A DNA stretch of 64,000 nt from AC-49 sp963817035 (lineage in GTDB: Bacteria; Actinomycetota; Thermoleophilia; Solirubrobacterales; Solirubrobacteraceae): assembly GCA_963817035.1 (NCBI GenBank), contig CAWFMM010000003.1:558001-622000 (forward strand), given 5' to 3'. A program made the translations under genes and the position numbers. A model generated the notes under the pieces. It made no database searches, was not told the DNA's origin, and saw only the letters and a list, made by a program, of their open reading frames with translations. Every line of letters starts with the position of its first letter. Positions within the stretch are counted from its first letter, which is position 1. Of this stretch, positions 1-8,636 are shown piece by piece.

Positions 1-123
1 TGGACTCCGGCCGCGCTCATGTGGGATGGTCCGGGGCGGGCAACCGATGAAAGCGCGCTCCCACACCAAAACGCGACACACCGACCGGACCAGACGCAGG
101 GCGCCCGTGAGGTTGGTGAGGCG

Positions 124-1092
124 GTGAGCCCGTTCAGTCATGTCAGGAGCGGACTGTCAGATGCGGGCAGGCTGGCGCGGGTTGTGTACCGCGATCCGGA
201 GCACGTGGCCGAGCGGTTGACGCTGCACGCGATGGAGAGGCTCGGTCCTCCGTCGCTCGAGTGGGCGCAGACGACGCGGAAGAACCGCCCCGACGATCCT
301 CCGGTGAAGATCGCCGACGAGTTGCGTGGCCAGTCGGGGCGGCTGGCGCGGATCGATGGCGCGATCGCGGGAACGCCGTTCTACGCCGCGGTCGTCCCTG
401 GCTACCTGGGGTTCCTGTGGCAGGGAGGCCGGATGACGTCGCGCACCGCCGCGCTGTTCGGGCACGATCCGACCGAGCTGCGCACCGCCGCGTCGGGACT
501 CGCGCTGCGCGGTGTCCATCCGACGGTCGAGAGCGCGGAGGCGTCACTGCGCGCGGTCAGCGCCGTCCCGATGCCCGAGAAGCCATCGGAGCGTCGTTCG
601 CTGCGCACATGGCTCCACAGCGGCCATGTGATCCTGATCTTCGGCGGCTTCCTGTCGGCTCCCAGCGGAAAGCCGAGCGTGCCGAAGAAGGGCCTCGCCT
701 ATTGGGTGCCGACGACGCTGACCATCGTGATCGGTGCGGTGGTCTGGGCGATCACGTGGATCCTGCCGCTGACGTTCATGGTCGCGATGGCCTGGGGGTG
801 CGAGAGCCAGACGCGGGCGCTGGGCCGGCGAGCACTGGCCTTCTACTCAGGCGAGACGAGCACGACCCATGACGCGATCACCGTTGCCGACAAGAGCCAG
901 GACCAGGGGCACACCGTGCGCCAGATCGTGCGCAGCGTCGTGCTCGCGCTCTCGGTGGCGATCCCGGTCGCGTTCGTCGTGTACGCCGATCACCTGCGCC
1001 AGTCGACGGGTCTCAACTGGCTCGGCGCGCTGGGTGGGCTCGTCGCCCTGTCGCTCGTGATCGCGACGGCGGTGTGGGGCGCCCGGCGTTAG
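124..1092 (+). CDS. Conserved multi-pass membrane protein, paralogue of the 22.5 kb gene
   Basis: About 322 residues from a GTG start at 124; an open frame continues upstream to position 19, but homology with the paralogue at 22487-23458 begins only after the GTG. The soluble N-terminal half carries DGAIAGTPF, VPGYLGFLW and LRGVHPTVE, all matched in the paralogue. The C-terminal half has a hydrophobic hairpin at about residues 195-225 and two further helices near the end (about 270-320). The family is not one I can name, and no catalytic motif is visible. It is followed by a K+ channel gene in the same direction. Location in the inner membrane is inferred from the helices. Confidence 0.75.
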   Translation: MSPFSHVRSGLSDAGRLARVVYRDPEHVAERLTLHAMERLGPPSLEWAQTTRKNRPDDPPVKIADELRGQSGRLARIDGAIAGTPFYAAVVPGYLGFLWQGGRMTSRTAALFGHDPTELRTAASGLALRGVHPTVESAEASLRAVSAVPMPEKPSERRSLRTWLHSGHVILIFGGFLSAPSGKPSVPKKGLAYWVPTTLTIVIGAVVWAITWILPLTFMVAMAWGCESQTRALGRRALAFYSGETSTTHDAITVADKSQDQGHTVRQIVRSVVLALSVAIPVAFVVYADHLRQSTGLNWLGALGGLVALSLVIATAVWGARR

Positions 1093-1159
1093 ACGCATCG
1101 CGCCCGTCGGGTTTCGCTGTCGGGCAGGAGCGGCCGGTTGGGACCCCGAATCTTGACCG

Positions 1160-1900
1160 GTGCCCGGTGAACCTCAGGAGCGTGGCCGCCGGCGTCGTGT
1201 GAGCGTCCCTCGCGAGTCACGGCTCGAAATGGCCGAGCGGATCGCCGACGCTTACGGTCTCGTCCTCGCCCTGATCGCGGTCACGTTCGTCGTGATGATG
1301 ACGCTGCCGCCCGAGGGCTGGGGCGGCCGTGTGGCCGCCGTCGCGGTCGCCGGCGTGACCGCGATCGTCGCGTTCACCAGCTCCGACGTTCGCCGGGCCA
1401 GGGTGCGCCTGGCGGCGCTGGTCGTCGTTGTCGCGATCGTGGCGGCGTTCATCGCCGAGCGCATCTCATCGGGCCGTCTGCTCGGTCTCGCGTTCGGCGC
1501 GGTCGCGATCCTGCTGGGTATCGCAGCCGTCGCGATCCTGCGGCGCGTGATCATCGGCATCAGCCACGTCGACTTCCGCACCATCCTCGGAGCGATCAGC
1601 GTCTTCACCCTGCTCGGCCTGCTGTTCGCGTTTCTCTACGTGACGTTCAGCCACTTCACCCACGCCGGCTTCTTCACCGGCGAGCCCCACGCACGCGCCA
1701 GCGACTTCGTCTTCTTCAGCTACACGACTCTCACCACAACCGGCTACGGCAACCTCGTCCCGGCCGGGACGGTCGGGCAGTCCTTCGCGGTCCTGGAGAT
1801 GCTCGTCGGCCAGGTCTTCATGGTCACACTGGTCGCCGGGCTCGTGGGCCTCTGGCGCCCCGGCCGCACGAACGCCCCGGCTCCCCAGGGCGACGCGTAG
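1160..1900 (+). CDS. Two-pore-helix type potassium channel (Ion_trans_2 family)
   Basis: About 246 residues. Four hydrophobic segments lie in the N-terminal half (about 30-132), followed by a TM1-pore-TM2 unit: helix at about 141-165, the K+ selectivity filter TTLTTTGYGN at about 188-197, and a last helix at about 207-231. TTGYGN is the classical potassium-selective signature. There is no cytoplasmic RCK or nucleotide-binding domain, so gating cannot be deduced. The GTG at 1160 is the earliest start; a GTG at 1199 or ATG at 1229 is equally possible because the first residues are a basic stretch without homology. It probably conducts K+ across the plasma membrane. Confidence 0.85.
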   Translation: MPGEPQERGRRRRVSVPRESRLEMAERIADAYGLVLALIAVTFVVMMTLPPEGWGGRVAAVAVAGVTAIVAFTSSDVRRARVRLAALVVVVAIVAAFIAERISSGRLLGLAFGAVAILLGIAAVAILRRVIIGISHVDFRTILGAISVFTLLGLLFAFLYVTFSHFTHAGFFTGEPHARASDFVFFSYTTLTTTGYGNLVPAGTVGQSFAVLEMLVGQVFMVTLVAGLVGLWRPGRTNAPAPQGDA

Positions 1901-1960
1901 GAGACCCGCGCGCGAGGGCCGATGGCAACCGCGTCGCGCTCGGAGATTCGACTGGTGCCC

Positions 1961-2398
1961 TCAGGTCTCTCCGGCCGTCAGTAGCGTGAGCGCTGTCCGG
2001 TACGCGGGGCGGGCGACAGTCGCCTGTCTACTGGTGCCGTGGTGATCGAGCCGGTCCTGGAGATCGGCGCGCTTGACGATCCGCGCCAGCTCACCGGCCG
2101 GTCCTCGCGCTCGCGCGATCTTCTCGACGTGCGCGCGATACGCAGCGGCGCCGGCGTCGGGCTTGCGGGTCAGCAGCCTCACCGCGCGCAGCTCGTCGGC
2201 AGTTGCGCCGGCCGCTCGAAGCTCTGCGGGGGAGACGGTCGTGCACTCGAGGGTCTCGTGGAGCCACGCGACCGTGCGCGCTGTCGGCGGCACCCCGGCG
2301 GCGACGCGGCGAACGTGGTCGAGCACCGGCTCCCCGTAGCGGTCCGTGACGCCGGCGTGGGTTCGTTCAGCAAACCGCTGGGCGCTACGAGTGGTCAC
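1961..2398 (-). CDS. Small HD-domain-like protein, RelA/SpoT hydrolase-type fold
   Basis: 145 residues, GTG start. The pattern LDHVRRVAAGVP, then WLHETLE, then VKRADLQDRLDH resembles the single-domain HD phosphohydrolases related to the ppGpp hydrolase half of RelA/SpoT, where metal-binding residues sit in H...HD...D. The canonical HD dyad is HE here (WLHETLE), so metal binding and activity are uncertain. The late Asp in KRADLQDR is kept. The gene is convergent with the K+ channel gene and has no obvious operon partner. Confidence 0.55.
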   Translation of the reverse strand: MTTRSAQRFAERTHAGVTDRYGEPVLDHVRRVAAGVPPTARTVAWLHETLECTTVSPAELRAAGATADELRAVRLLTRKPDAGAAAYRAHVEKIARARGPAGELARIVKRADLQDRLDHHGTSRQATVARPAYRTALTLLTAGET

Positions 2399-2494
2399 CG
2401 GTCACTCCTGTCGTGCACTGTCGTCGCAGAACACGGTGTGAACGCTAGGTGAAGCGCAGCCCGCGGCACAACGGCGCAACGCGCGGTGCATAGT

Positions 2495-2510
2495 CCGTGG
2501 TTCGCCACGG
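2495..2510. other. Short hairpin with TTCG tetraloop
   Basis: CCGTGG-TTCG-CCACGG is a perfect 6-bp stem with a stable tetraloop, in the 190-bp gap between the HD-like gene and the HdeD gene. No T-run follows, so terminator function is doubtful. Confidence 0.3.
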
Positions 2511-2588
2511 TCTGAACGCCAGTAGTTCCCCCGGAGTACGCCTGCGCGTTAGGGCTGGGGTTGGCCAGGGTGGTGTCCCGGGTGGCAC

Positions 2589-3194
2589 TCAAGCAGGAGC
2601 AGCGGTCCGCGCCGGCAGCGACGTCTTGACCTGCGAGTTGACGTTGTGCAAGGCCCATCCGGCGGCGATGAACAGGAGTCCGCGGATGATGAGCACGATC
2701 CCGATGATCACGGCGAGCGTGGACAGGCCGAGGTCCGGCCAGGCGAGGATCACGGCACCAGCGATGACGTCAAACACGGCGATCGCGATGCTCGAGCCGC
2801 GCCCCTCGGGCGTGGAGAACGCGCCGACGAAACGCACGATGCCCGCGACGACGAGCCATACGCCGATGATCAGCGCGAAGATCACGAGCGTGTTGAATGG
2901 GTGCTTGATCAGGACCAGGCCCGCGATCGCGCTGAGCACCCCGATCGTGGCGAGCAGGCCGCGGCCCTCGCCGTGGCCGAAGATCGACGCGATGACGGCC
3001 AGGGCACCGTCGACGAGCAGGAAGATCCCTGCGATGACGGTGAACGTGGTGAGCGTCTCGTGCGGGGAGAAGACAAAGAAGACGCCCACCCCGATCGCGG
3101 TCACACCGACGAGCACGAACAACCACCACAGCGACGTCACCGGCGCCAGCTCCTGCGCATCGGCCATCGTCAGGTCAGGATCTGCTGTGGACAT
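2589..3194 (-). CDS. HdeD family (DUF308) membrane protein
   Basis: 201 residues with six regularly spaced hydrophobic helices starting at about residue 22, arranged as three two-helix repeats, the layout of HdeD-type proteins. HdeD in enterobacteria is associated with acid resistance; the role in actinobacteria is not established. The ATG at 3194 is preceded by GGAGG at 7-nt spacing. A paralogue is encoded at 24850-25425. In both places the HdeD gene lies close to a Ser/Ala-rich lipoprotein gene and a large LuxR-MalT regulator, suggesting a shared envelope-stress context. Confidence 0.85.
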   Translation of the reverse strand: MSTADPDLTMADAQELAPVTSLWWLFVLVGVTAIGVGVFFVFSPHETLTTFTVIAGIFLLVDGALAVIASIFGHGEGRGLLATIGVLSAIAGLVLIKHPFNTLVIFALIIGVWLVVAGIVRFVGAFSTPEGRGSSIAIAVFDVIAGAVILAWPDLGLSTLAVIIGIVLIIRGLLFIAAGWALHNVNSQVKTSLPARTAAPA

Positions 3195-3263
3195 CTCAAC
3201 ACCTCCGAACTATGGGAACAGGGAATTAGCTGCACGGGCACCTTCTGACGACGTGCCGGATCC

Positions 3264-3728
3264 TCAGAAGCTCCGCCGGTCGCGTCGCCGCTCGCGCCTG
3301 CGCATCCCGCACACCGAGACCGGTGACAGCGGCCGGCCGAACGGGTCGATGAACAGGGTCACCGGCCCCGACTGGGCAGGGAGCGTTCCCTCCAGGACAT
3401 CGATCGAGTACGACAGCCGGCCGTCCCGAAGCTGCGGCTCCTTGATCACGACCACGGCCTCCTCGGGCACCTCGCCGCCGGGCTCTAGGAACGACAGCAC
3501 AGCGTTGGGCGGATCGGCCGCGAAGCTGTTGTCACCCTCATCCCACAGGCCGACGAAGTCAGCCGTCGTCATGTGTCCGACGATCCGTTGCGGGCGATCG
3601 GAGAAATACAGCGTCGACGGCGTCACGCCGGTCAGGGTGAGAGTCGTGGCGTCGCTATCGATGCCCTGTGCAGTCTGCACGAACATCGACTCCTCGGCCT
3701 CGAGCTGCTCAATCAGTTGCTGATCCAT
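3264..3728 (-). CDS. Conserved hypothetical protein
   Basis: 154 residues, no signal peptide or membrane helix. The middle is mixed beta-type sequence (STLYFSDRPQRIVGHM, then GLWDEGDNSFA, then VTLFIDPFGRPLSPV) and the C-terminus is a basic cluster rich in Arg. I do not recognise the family. It reads like a small beta-barrel protein of unknown role and lies between the HdeD and lipoprotein genes on the same strand, so it may be co-transcribed with them. Confidence 0.55.
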   Translation of the reverse strand: MDQQLIEQLEAEESMFVQTAQGIDSDATTLTLTGVTPSTLYFSDRPQRIVGHMTTADFVGLWDEGDNSFAADPPNAVLSFLEPGGEVPEEAVVVIKEPQLRDGRLSYSIDVLEGTLPAQSGPVTLFIDPFGRPLSPVSVCGMRRRERRRDRRSF

Positions 3729-3810
3729 GGTTCTCGCTCTCCAGCACTCGGTCGCCGAGCGCGTTGGTTGTCATGGCTTCGAACTCGCGGTACGTCTCGT
3801 CTGGGGTGGG

Positions 3811-4371
3811 TCAGCCGCTGCTGCCGAGGCTCTTGCAGGAGTCGGCGCTCTTGAATGCCGACGACAGGGCTTGCTTGGAGCTCTTCAGCGTCGAGATCGT
3901 CGTCTGCGCCGTGGTCGCGAGACTCTTGACCTGAGGCGCGAGCCCGAGCGCGGCAGCGGCGAGAGCTGCGGTCGTCGCGTTGGCAGGGAGTCCGGCGGCG
4001 GTGGTCTTGGCCGAGGCGGCGGTCGTCGCGAGCTCGGTCGACAGCTGATCGAGCTGCTGCTTGGTCGCCTGGCCCTGTGAGGTGTTCGGCGGCGGGACCG
4101 CCTTGATCTCCGTGGTGAGGCTCTTGGTCGCTGATTCGGCCTGCGTCACCGCGGACTGGAGCGACGCCTGCGAGATCCCGCTGCTGAGGCCGGTCGCGAT
4201 GCTCTTGACCTGCGTCTCCCAACTGGAGATCGCGCCACAGACGCTGTTCGCGTACGCCTCGTTCGCCTTCTGGTCCGCGCTCTTGCCGCCGCATCCGGCC
4301 GCCACAAGGATCAGCACCAACAGCGGTGCCGCGGCGTAGCGTCGGTGACGTCCGGTTCGCTCGTCAACCAT
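3811..4371 (-). CDS. Predicted lipoprotein, Ala/Ser/Thr-rich helical
   Basis: 186 residues. The start at 4371 is chosen because AGGAGG lies just upstream at about 6-nt spacing; an in-frame ATG at 4389 has no such site. A basic N-terminus, hydrophobic core and lipobox LVAAGC predict cleavage by signal peptidase II and lipidation at the Cys. The mature part is low-complexity helix (Ala, Ser, Thr, Lys, Gln) of coiled-coil character with a Cys near each end (VCGAI and DSCKS) that could form a disulfide. A protein of the same build is encoded at 25422-25898, again next to an HdeD gene. Function unknown. Confidence 0.75.
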   Translation of the reverse strand: MVDERTGRHRRYAAAPLLVLILVAAGCGGKSADQKANEAYANSVCGAISSWETQVKSIATGLSSGISQASLQSAVTQAESATKSLTTEIKAVPPPNTSQGQATKQQLDQLSTELATTAASAKTTAAGLPANATTAALAAAALGLAPQVKSLATTAQTTISTLKSSKQALSSAFKSADSCKSLGSSG

Positions 4372-4483
4372 CGAGAGCCTCCTGGCCAAGTGTCACGGGA
4401 AGCCCGCGGCTCCCCTTCAGTGACGTGACCATACGCCGACAGCGATCGAGTCGACATCGGCCAAAAAGGCTGAGATCGCCGCG

Positions 4484-6784
4484 TCAGTCGCGGTCCGGAT
4501 CCGGGATCGCGATCCGATCCCCCGTCGATCCGAGGCCGGACCGATCGATGATCTCGACGGCTTCTGACCTGCCGGGGACGCCGAGCTTGGTGTAGATCGA
4601 CGCGACGTGGGTCTTGACGGTCGCACGGGAGAGGTAGAGACGATCGGCGATCTCCTGGAGCGACAGATGCGTCGGAAGGAAGTGGATGAGCCGCAGCTCG
4701 GCCGGTGTGAGCGCGTAGTCCTCTCCTCGCCTGATCCGCGCTTCGAGGCGGTCCAGCCGGGCGGGAAGCGTCCCGGCATCGGGATACCCCTGGAGTGTGT
4801 CGCGCGCAATGTGCTTGAACGCGAGGGCGCCGGCCAGGTCGCCCAAGCTGAGGCTGATGCCGGCACAGCGCAGCGCGACGTCGGCTTTGAGCCACGGGAC
4901 TCCGCGGAGCAGCGGGCTGAGCCGGCGGACGTTTTCGAGGTGGCGTGCGGCCCCGGTGTGGTCGCCATGCTGCTGTCGCGTCAGGGCTCCCGCGGCGTAG
5001 GCGATGGCGCTCTGGGCGATCTCGCTGAGGTGCGCTGCTTCGACGAGCTGGACTGCTTCGACGGCCCATCTTGTCGAGTTGCGCGGATCGTCGATCTCGG
5101 CGGCCGCGAAGGCCATGTAGCCCAGACAGAAGGCTCGCACGTGCGCGAGCTCCGGGCGGCGGTTCGCAAGCGCGAGTGCCTCACCGAATACGTCGATCGC
5201 CTGCTGCGGCCGGCCAAGGAGAATGTTCGCCGTCCCCAGTGCACGACAGGCGCCGATCAGCCAGCGGGTACCGGCCGGCTTCTCCGCCGCGTAGGCGAAC
5301 TCGGCGTCGCGCAGCAGCCCGTGGATCCCGTCGGGAGCGGCCACAGTTCGGACGATGGCGAGCGAGGAGCGCAGCGATGTCGCCCCATCGGCCGACGCGA
5401 CGTCGAGCGGCTTGCGCTCGGCGGCAGCGACGAACCGCCTCGCTCGGATCCGATCGCCGAGCAGCACGGCGACCCATGTGGCGGCGATCGACAGCTGTGC
5501 GTCGGTTTCGATCTCCTCGTCGGTGCAGCGGTCGAGCCAGAGGCGAATGGTCTCGATCTGCCCGCGACCGGTGAACTCGTCCCAGTGCCCGAGAGCGATC
5601 CGGCCGGCCTGCGCGAGATCACCGCTCTGGTGTGCGTAGTGAAACGCCTCGTCGGGGGTTCCGTACATCTCACACCAACCCGCGGCCTGGGCAAGGTAGT
5701 GGCGAAGCAACTCCGGGTGGCGCCGCTTGAGCTCGGCGCGAAGGAGATCGCCGAACAGGTGGTGGTAGCGGTACCACTCGCGGTCACCGTCCAGGGGAAT
5801 GACGAGCGCATTGGAGCGCGAGAGGGCCTCCAGCGAATCGGCTGCGTCATCGATCCCGAGCACGGCGTTGCACAGCGGGGGCGTCATCCGGTCGAGGATC
5901 GACGTCCCGAGCAGGAACGTCGCGAGATGGTCCGGCTGGCTCTCGAGCACCTCTTCGAGGAGGTAGTCGGCAATCTGCTGCTGGTTGCCCGACAGATCGG
6001 CGGCGCGCTCGGCGGCATCCTCGCGGCCACGTAGGGACGTCGCCGCGAGCACGACCGCGCCGGCCCATCCCTCCGTCCGCTCTTGAAGGGCCTTGGCCGA
6101 CTCCCGCGTCAGGTCCAGCCCAGCGCTCGCGGCAACGGCGCGGGTCTCCTCCGCGTCCAGTGCGATGACCGCTGTCTCGATCTCGACCAGGTCCCCGTTC
6201 GCTCGTAGTCGGGCGAGTGGCAGTTCGGGACTGCCACGTGTGACGAGCATCAGCTGTGAGCCAGCTGGAACCCGGTCGGCGATGAACGCGAGGACCGCGA
6301 GGCTCTGCTGGGCCGTGACGAGGTGCGTGTCGTCCAGTACCAGCACGAACGGGCTGTGCTCGTCGAGCTCGGCAGCGAGGAGGGCCAGGACGACGTCGTC
6401 GATCCTTGGGTTGTTTCCCGACAGTTCGTCGAGCAGCTCACCAGCGGCTGATCCGATGTGTTCGAGCGCCGTGGCGATGTTGGTGAGCAAGACGACGGGG
6501 TCGTTGTCGGTGCGATCTAGATGCACCCAGCCGACAACCCTCGGATCGAGCTGGCTCCACTCCGCGGCGAGAGTCGACTTCCCGTAGCCCGCGGGCGCAC
6601 ACACGAGCACCAGCCGACTGCGCTGCGCGGTCTCCCGCAACGACGCGAGGCGCGCTCGCGGCACCACGCCGGACCGGAGCGTCGGAGCCCGAAGCTTCGA
6701 CTCCGTCAGCAGCGGCACAGGACTTGGAATGAGGGAGCTAGCCACGACGCGAGTCTCGGGCTTCGTTGGGTTGGCCGCCTCCAT
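4484..6784 (-). CDS. Large LuxR-family ATP-dependent regulator (MalT/LAL type)
   Basis: About 766 residues. A P-loop (APAGYGKST) lies at about residues 62-72, followed by the STAND/AAA core (VLDDTHLV as Walker B, LVTRGSPELPLARLRA), a long helical repeat region of the TPR type, and a C-terminal LuxR helix-turn-helix (LTPAELRLIHFLP, LSRATVKTHVASIY) in the last 65 residues. Proteins of this build bind ATP and an inducer before activating transcription. The start at 6784 (MEAANPTKP) is not supported by a strong ribosome site; an open frame runs on to 6868. It is divergent from a small LuxR gene across a 73-bp gap that holds an inverted repeat. A second regulator of the class is at 26457-29135. 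Confidence 0.88.
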   Translation of the reverse strand: MEAANPTKPETRVVASSLIPSPVPLLTESKLRAPTLRSGVVPRARLASLRETAQRSRLVLVCAPAGYGKSTLAAEWSQLDPRVVGWVHLDRTDNDPVVLLTNIATALEHIGSAAGELLDELSGNNPRIDDVVLALLAAELDEHSPFVLVLDDTHLVTAQQSLAVLAFIADRVPAGSQLMLVTRGSPELPLARLRANGDLVEIETAVIALDAEETRAVAASAGLDLTRESAKALQERTEGWAGAVVLAATSLRGREDAAERAADLSGNQQQIADYLLEEVLESQPDHLATFLLGTSILDRMTPPLCNAVLGIDDAADSLEALSRSNALVIPLDGDREWYRYHHLFGDLLRAELKRRHPELLRHYLAQAAGWCEMYGTPDEAFHYAHQSGDLAQAGRIALGHWDEFTGRGQIETIRLWLDRCTDEEIETDAQLSIAATWVAVLLGDRIRARRFVAAAERKPLDVASADGATSLRSSLAIVRTVAAPDGIHGLLRDAEFAYAAEKPAGTRWLIGACRALGTANILLGRPQQAIDVFGEALALANRRPELAHVRAFCLGYMAFAAAEIDDPRNSTRWAVEAVQLVEAAHLSEIAQSAIAYAAGALTRQQHGDHTGAARHLENVRRLSPLLRGVPWLKADVALRCAGISLSLGDLAGALAFKHIARDTLQGYPDAGTLPARLDRLEARIRRGEDYALTPAELRLIHFLPTHLSLQEIADRLYLSRATVKTHVASIYTKLGVPGRSEAVEIIDRSGLGSTGDRIAIPDPDRD

Positions 6785-6824
6785 CGCTGGGAGCGGCGGG
6801 GATCTCGAAAATATCAACCTTTGT

Positions 6825-6843
6825 GGCCGATGCCGCATCGGTC
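6825..6843. promoter_or_regulatory. Inverted repeat between two divergent LuxR genes
   Basis: GGCCGATGC-C-GCATCGGTC has 9-bp arms with one mismatch and lies in the 73-bp gap between the large regulator (leftward) and the small LuxR protein (rightward). Its position suits an operator shared by both. Binding by either protein is inference. Confidence 0.4.
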
Positions 6844-6857
6844 GCCCGGGACATACC

Positions 6858-7115
6858 GTGGTGGCCATATCGCCACGCAGCCGAGGAGATCCCGCGAGAA
6901 CGGTTGTCCTGACGCCGGCCGAGGCCCGCGTCCTGGCCCTTCTTGCGACCTACCGGACGCTCGCCGCCATCGGTGACGAGCTCGGCATCCGCCGTTCCAC
7001 AGCGAAGACACACGTGCACAACATCTACAGGAAGCTAGGGGCCAACACGCGAGCCCAGGCCGTTGAGAAGGCCGGCAGGGCAGGCTTGCTCCGAGGTTCC
7101 GGCTTGCCGCGATGA
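6858..7115 (+). CDS. Small stand-alone LuxR-type DNA-binding protein
   Basis: About 85 residues from GTG 6858 (another GTG follows at once). It is almost entirely a LuxR C-terminal HTH: LTPAEARVLALLATY, then LGIRRSTAKTHVHNIYRKLGA, then AQAVEKAGRAGLL. No receiver, PAS or autoinducer domain precedes it. An upstream open frame to 6729 would overlap the start of the divergent regulator and is not supported. It may act as a stand-alone regulator or pair with the neighbouring MalT-type protein. Confidence 0.7.
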   Translation: MVAISPRSRGDPARTVVLTPAEARVLALLATYRTLAAIGDELGIRRSTAKTHVHNIYRKLGANTRAQAVEKAGRAGLLRGSGLPR

Positions 7116-7185
7116 CCAACTTCGATCACATCGAGTCGACGGACGTGTCTGTCGAGTCACGTACGAGCCGCTAGGGGAGGCCAGC

Positions 7186-8621
7186 ATGGCAAAGGTCGAG
7201 AAATCCAAGACGAAGAAGTCGGGCAGCCGCGGACGGGGGGTCCTCGATCTTCCCAAAGCGGTCGAGGACCGCTTGGCCGAGGGGCGTGCTGAGCGCGAGA
7301 CGGTGCCGCTGGAGGCACATGGCGAGTGGACGACGCCCGGCGATCGTCCGGACGCGGTGGGTGTGCTGGAGGAGCAGAATCGGGCGCGTGTGCCTGAGCT
7401 TGTGCCGATCCGTCATGGGCGGATGATCGTCTCGCCGTTCACGTTCTACCGCGGTGGCGCGGCGATCATGGCGTGGGATCTGTCACGCACGCCGTCGACC
7501 GGCCTGCGCGTGCAGTGCTGCGGCGACGCGCACCTATCGAACTTCGGCGTCTTCGCAGCGCCGGACCGGCGGTTGGTGTTCGATCTCAACGATTTCGACG
7601 AGACGCTTCCGGCGCCGTTTGAGTGGGACGTCAAGCGCCTCGTGGCGAGCATCGTCGTCGCGGCGCGCGGCAACGGCCACCGTCCGAAGGAGCAGCGGGC
7701 CGCGGCGCGCGCAACCGTCGCGGCATACCGCAGAGACGATGGCCGCGGCTTCAGCGATGCGGTTCCTCGACGTCTGGTACACGCGGGTCGACGTCGACGA
7801 GCTGTTCGCGAGCCTCACCGCCAGCGCGGACGCGGCCACGATCAAGTTGGCCCAGAAATCCCTGTCCAAGGCCCGGTCGCGCACCAGCCTCGGCTCGCTG
7901 TCCAAGCTCGCCACGAAGGTCGATGGCGGCTACCGGATCAAGCAGCAGCCGCCGATCATCGTGCGCCCGCCCGAGCACCAGCGCGAAGATGCCGAGCAGC
8001 TGGTTCGTCAGGGGCTGATCGACTACGCCGTCACACTGACGCCCGACCGCCGTGTCGTGCTTGACCACTACCACTACGAGGACTTCGCGCGCAAGGTCGT
8101 CGGCGTCGGCTCGGTCGGGCACCGAGGCGTTCATGATCCTGCTGATGGGCGACCTCGAAGACGACCCGCTGTTCCTGCAGGTCAAGGAGGCAACGACATC
8201 GGTGCTCGCCCCGTATGCCGGCGCCAGCGAGTACGTGCACCAGGGCGAGCGGGTCGTGCAGGGACAGCGGCTGGTCCAGGCGGCCAGCGACGCGTTCCTG
8301 GGCTGGGTCACCGGGACCGGCGAGCAGCGCCGCGAGTTCTACGTGCGCCAGCTACGCGACGGGAAGGGCTCGGCCATCGTCGAGGGAATGCCGCCGTCAC
8401 GGCTCGCGCTCTACGGCCAGATCTGCGGCGCCACGCTCGCCCGAGCGCACGCCCGCACCGGCGACGCGGCGAAGATCAGCGGCTACCTCGGCGACGACGA
8501 CACGTTCGACCGCGCCATCGAACGGTTCGCGAGCACCTACGCCGACCAGAACGACGCCGACTACACGGCGTTCACCCAGGCGGCCGACGAGCATCGCATC
8601 GCCGTCCAGCGCGGCGTGTGA
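7186..8621 (+). pseudogene. DUF2252 family protein, broken by two +1 frameshifts
   Basis: The ATG at 7186 has GGGGAGG at 5-nt spacing. The frame encodes the DUF2252 N-terminal part with CCGDAHLSNFG and DLNDFDE, which resemble the catalytic motifs of aminoglycoside-phosphotransferase-like kinases. Near 7730 homology moves to the next frame (ETMAAASAMRFLDVWY) and near 8128 to the third (GTEAFMILLMGDL), ending at 8621 with HRIAVQRGV. Each shift is explained by one extra base, and the total of 1436 nt equals 478 codons plus two, as expected. The restored protein would be about 477 residues, normal for the family. Decay or assembly error are both possible. Confidence 0.8.
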
Positions 8622-8636
8622 TCGGGCGCGAGCGCT

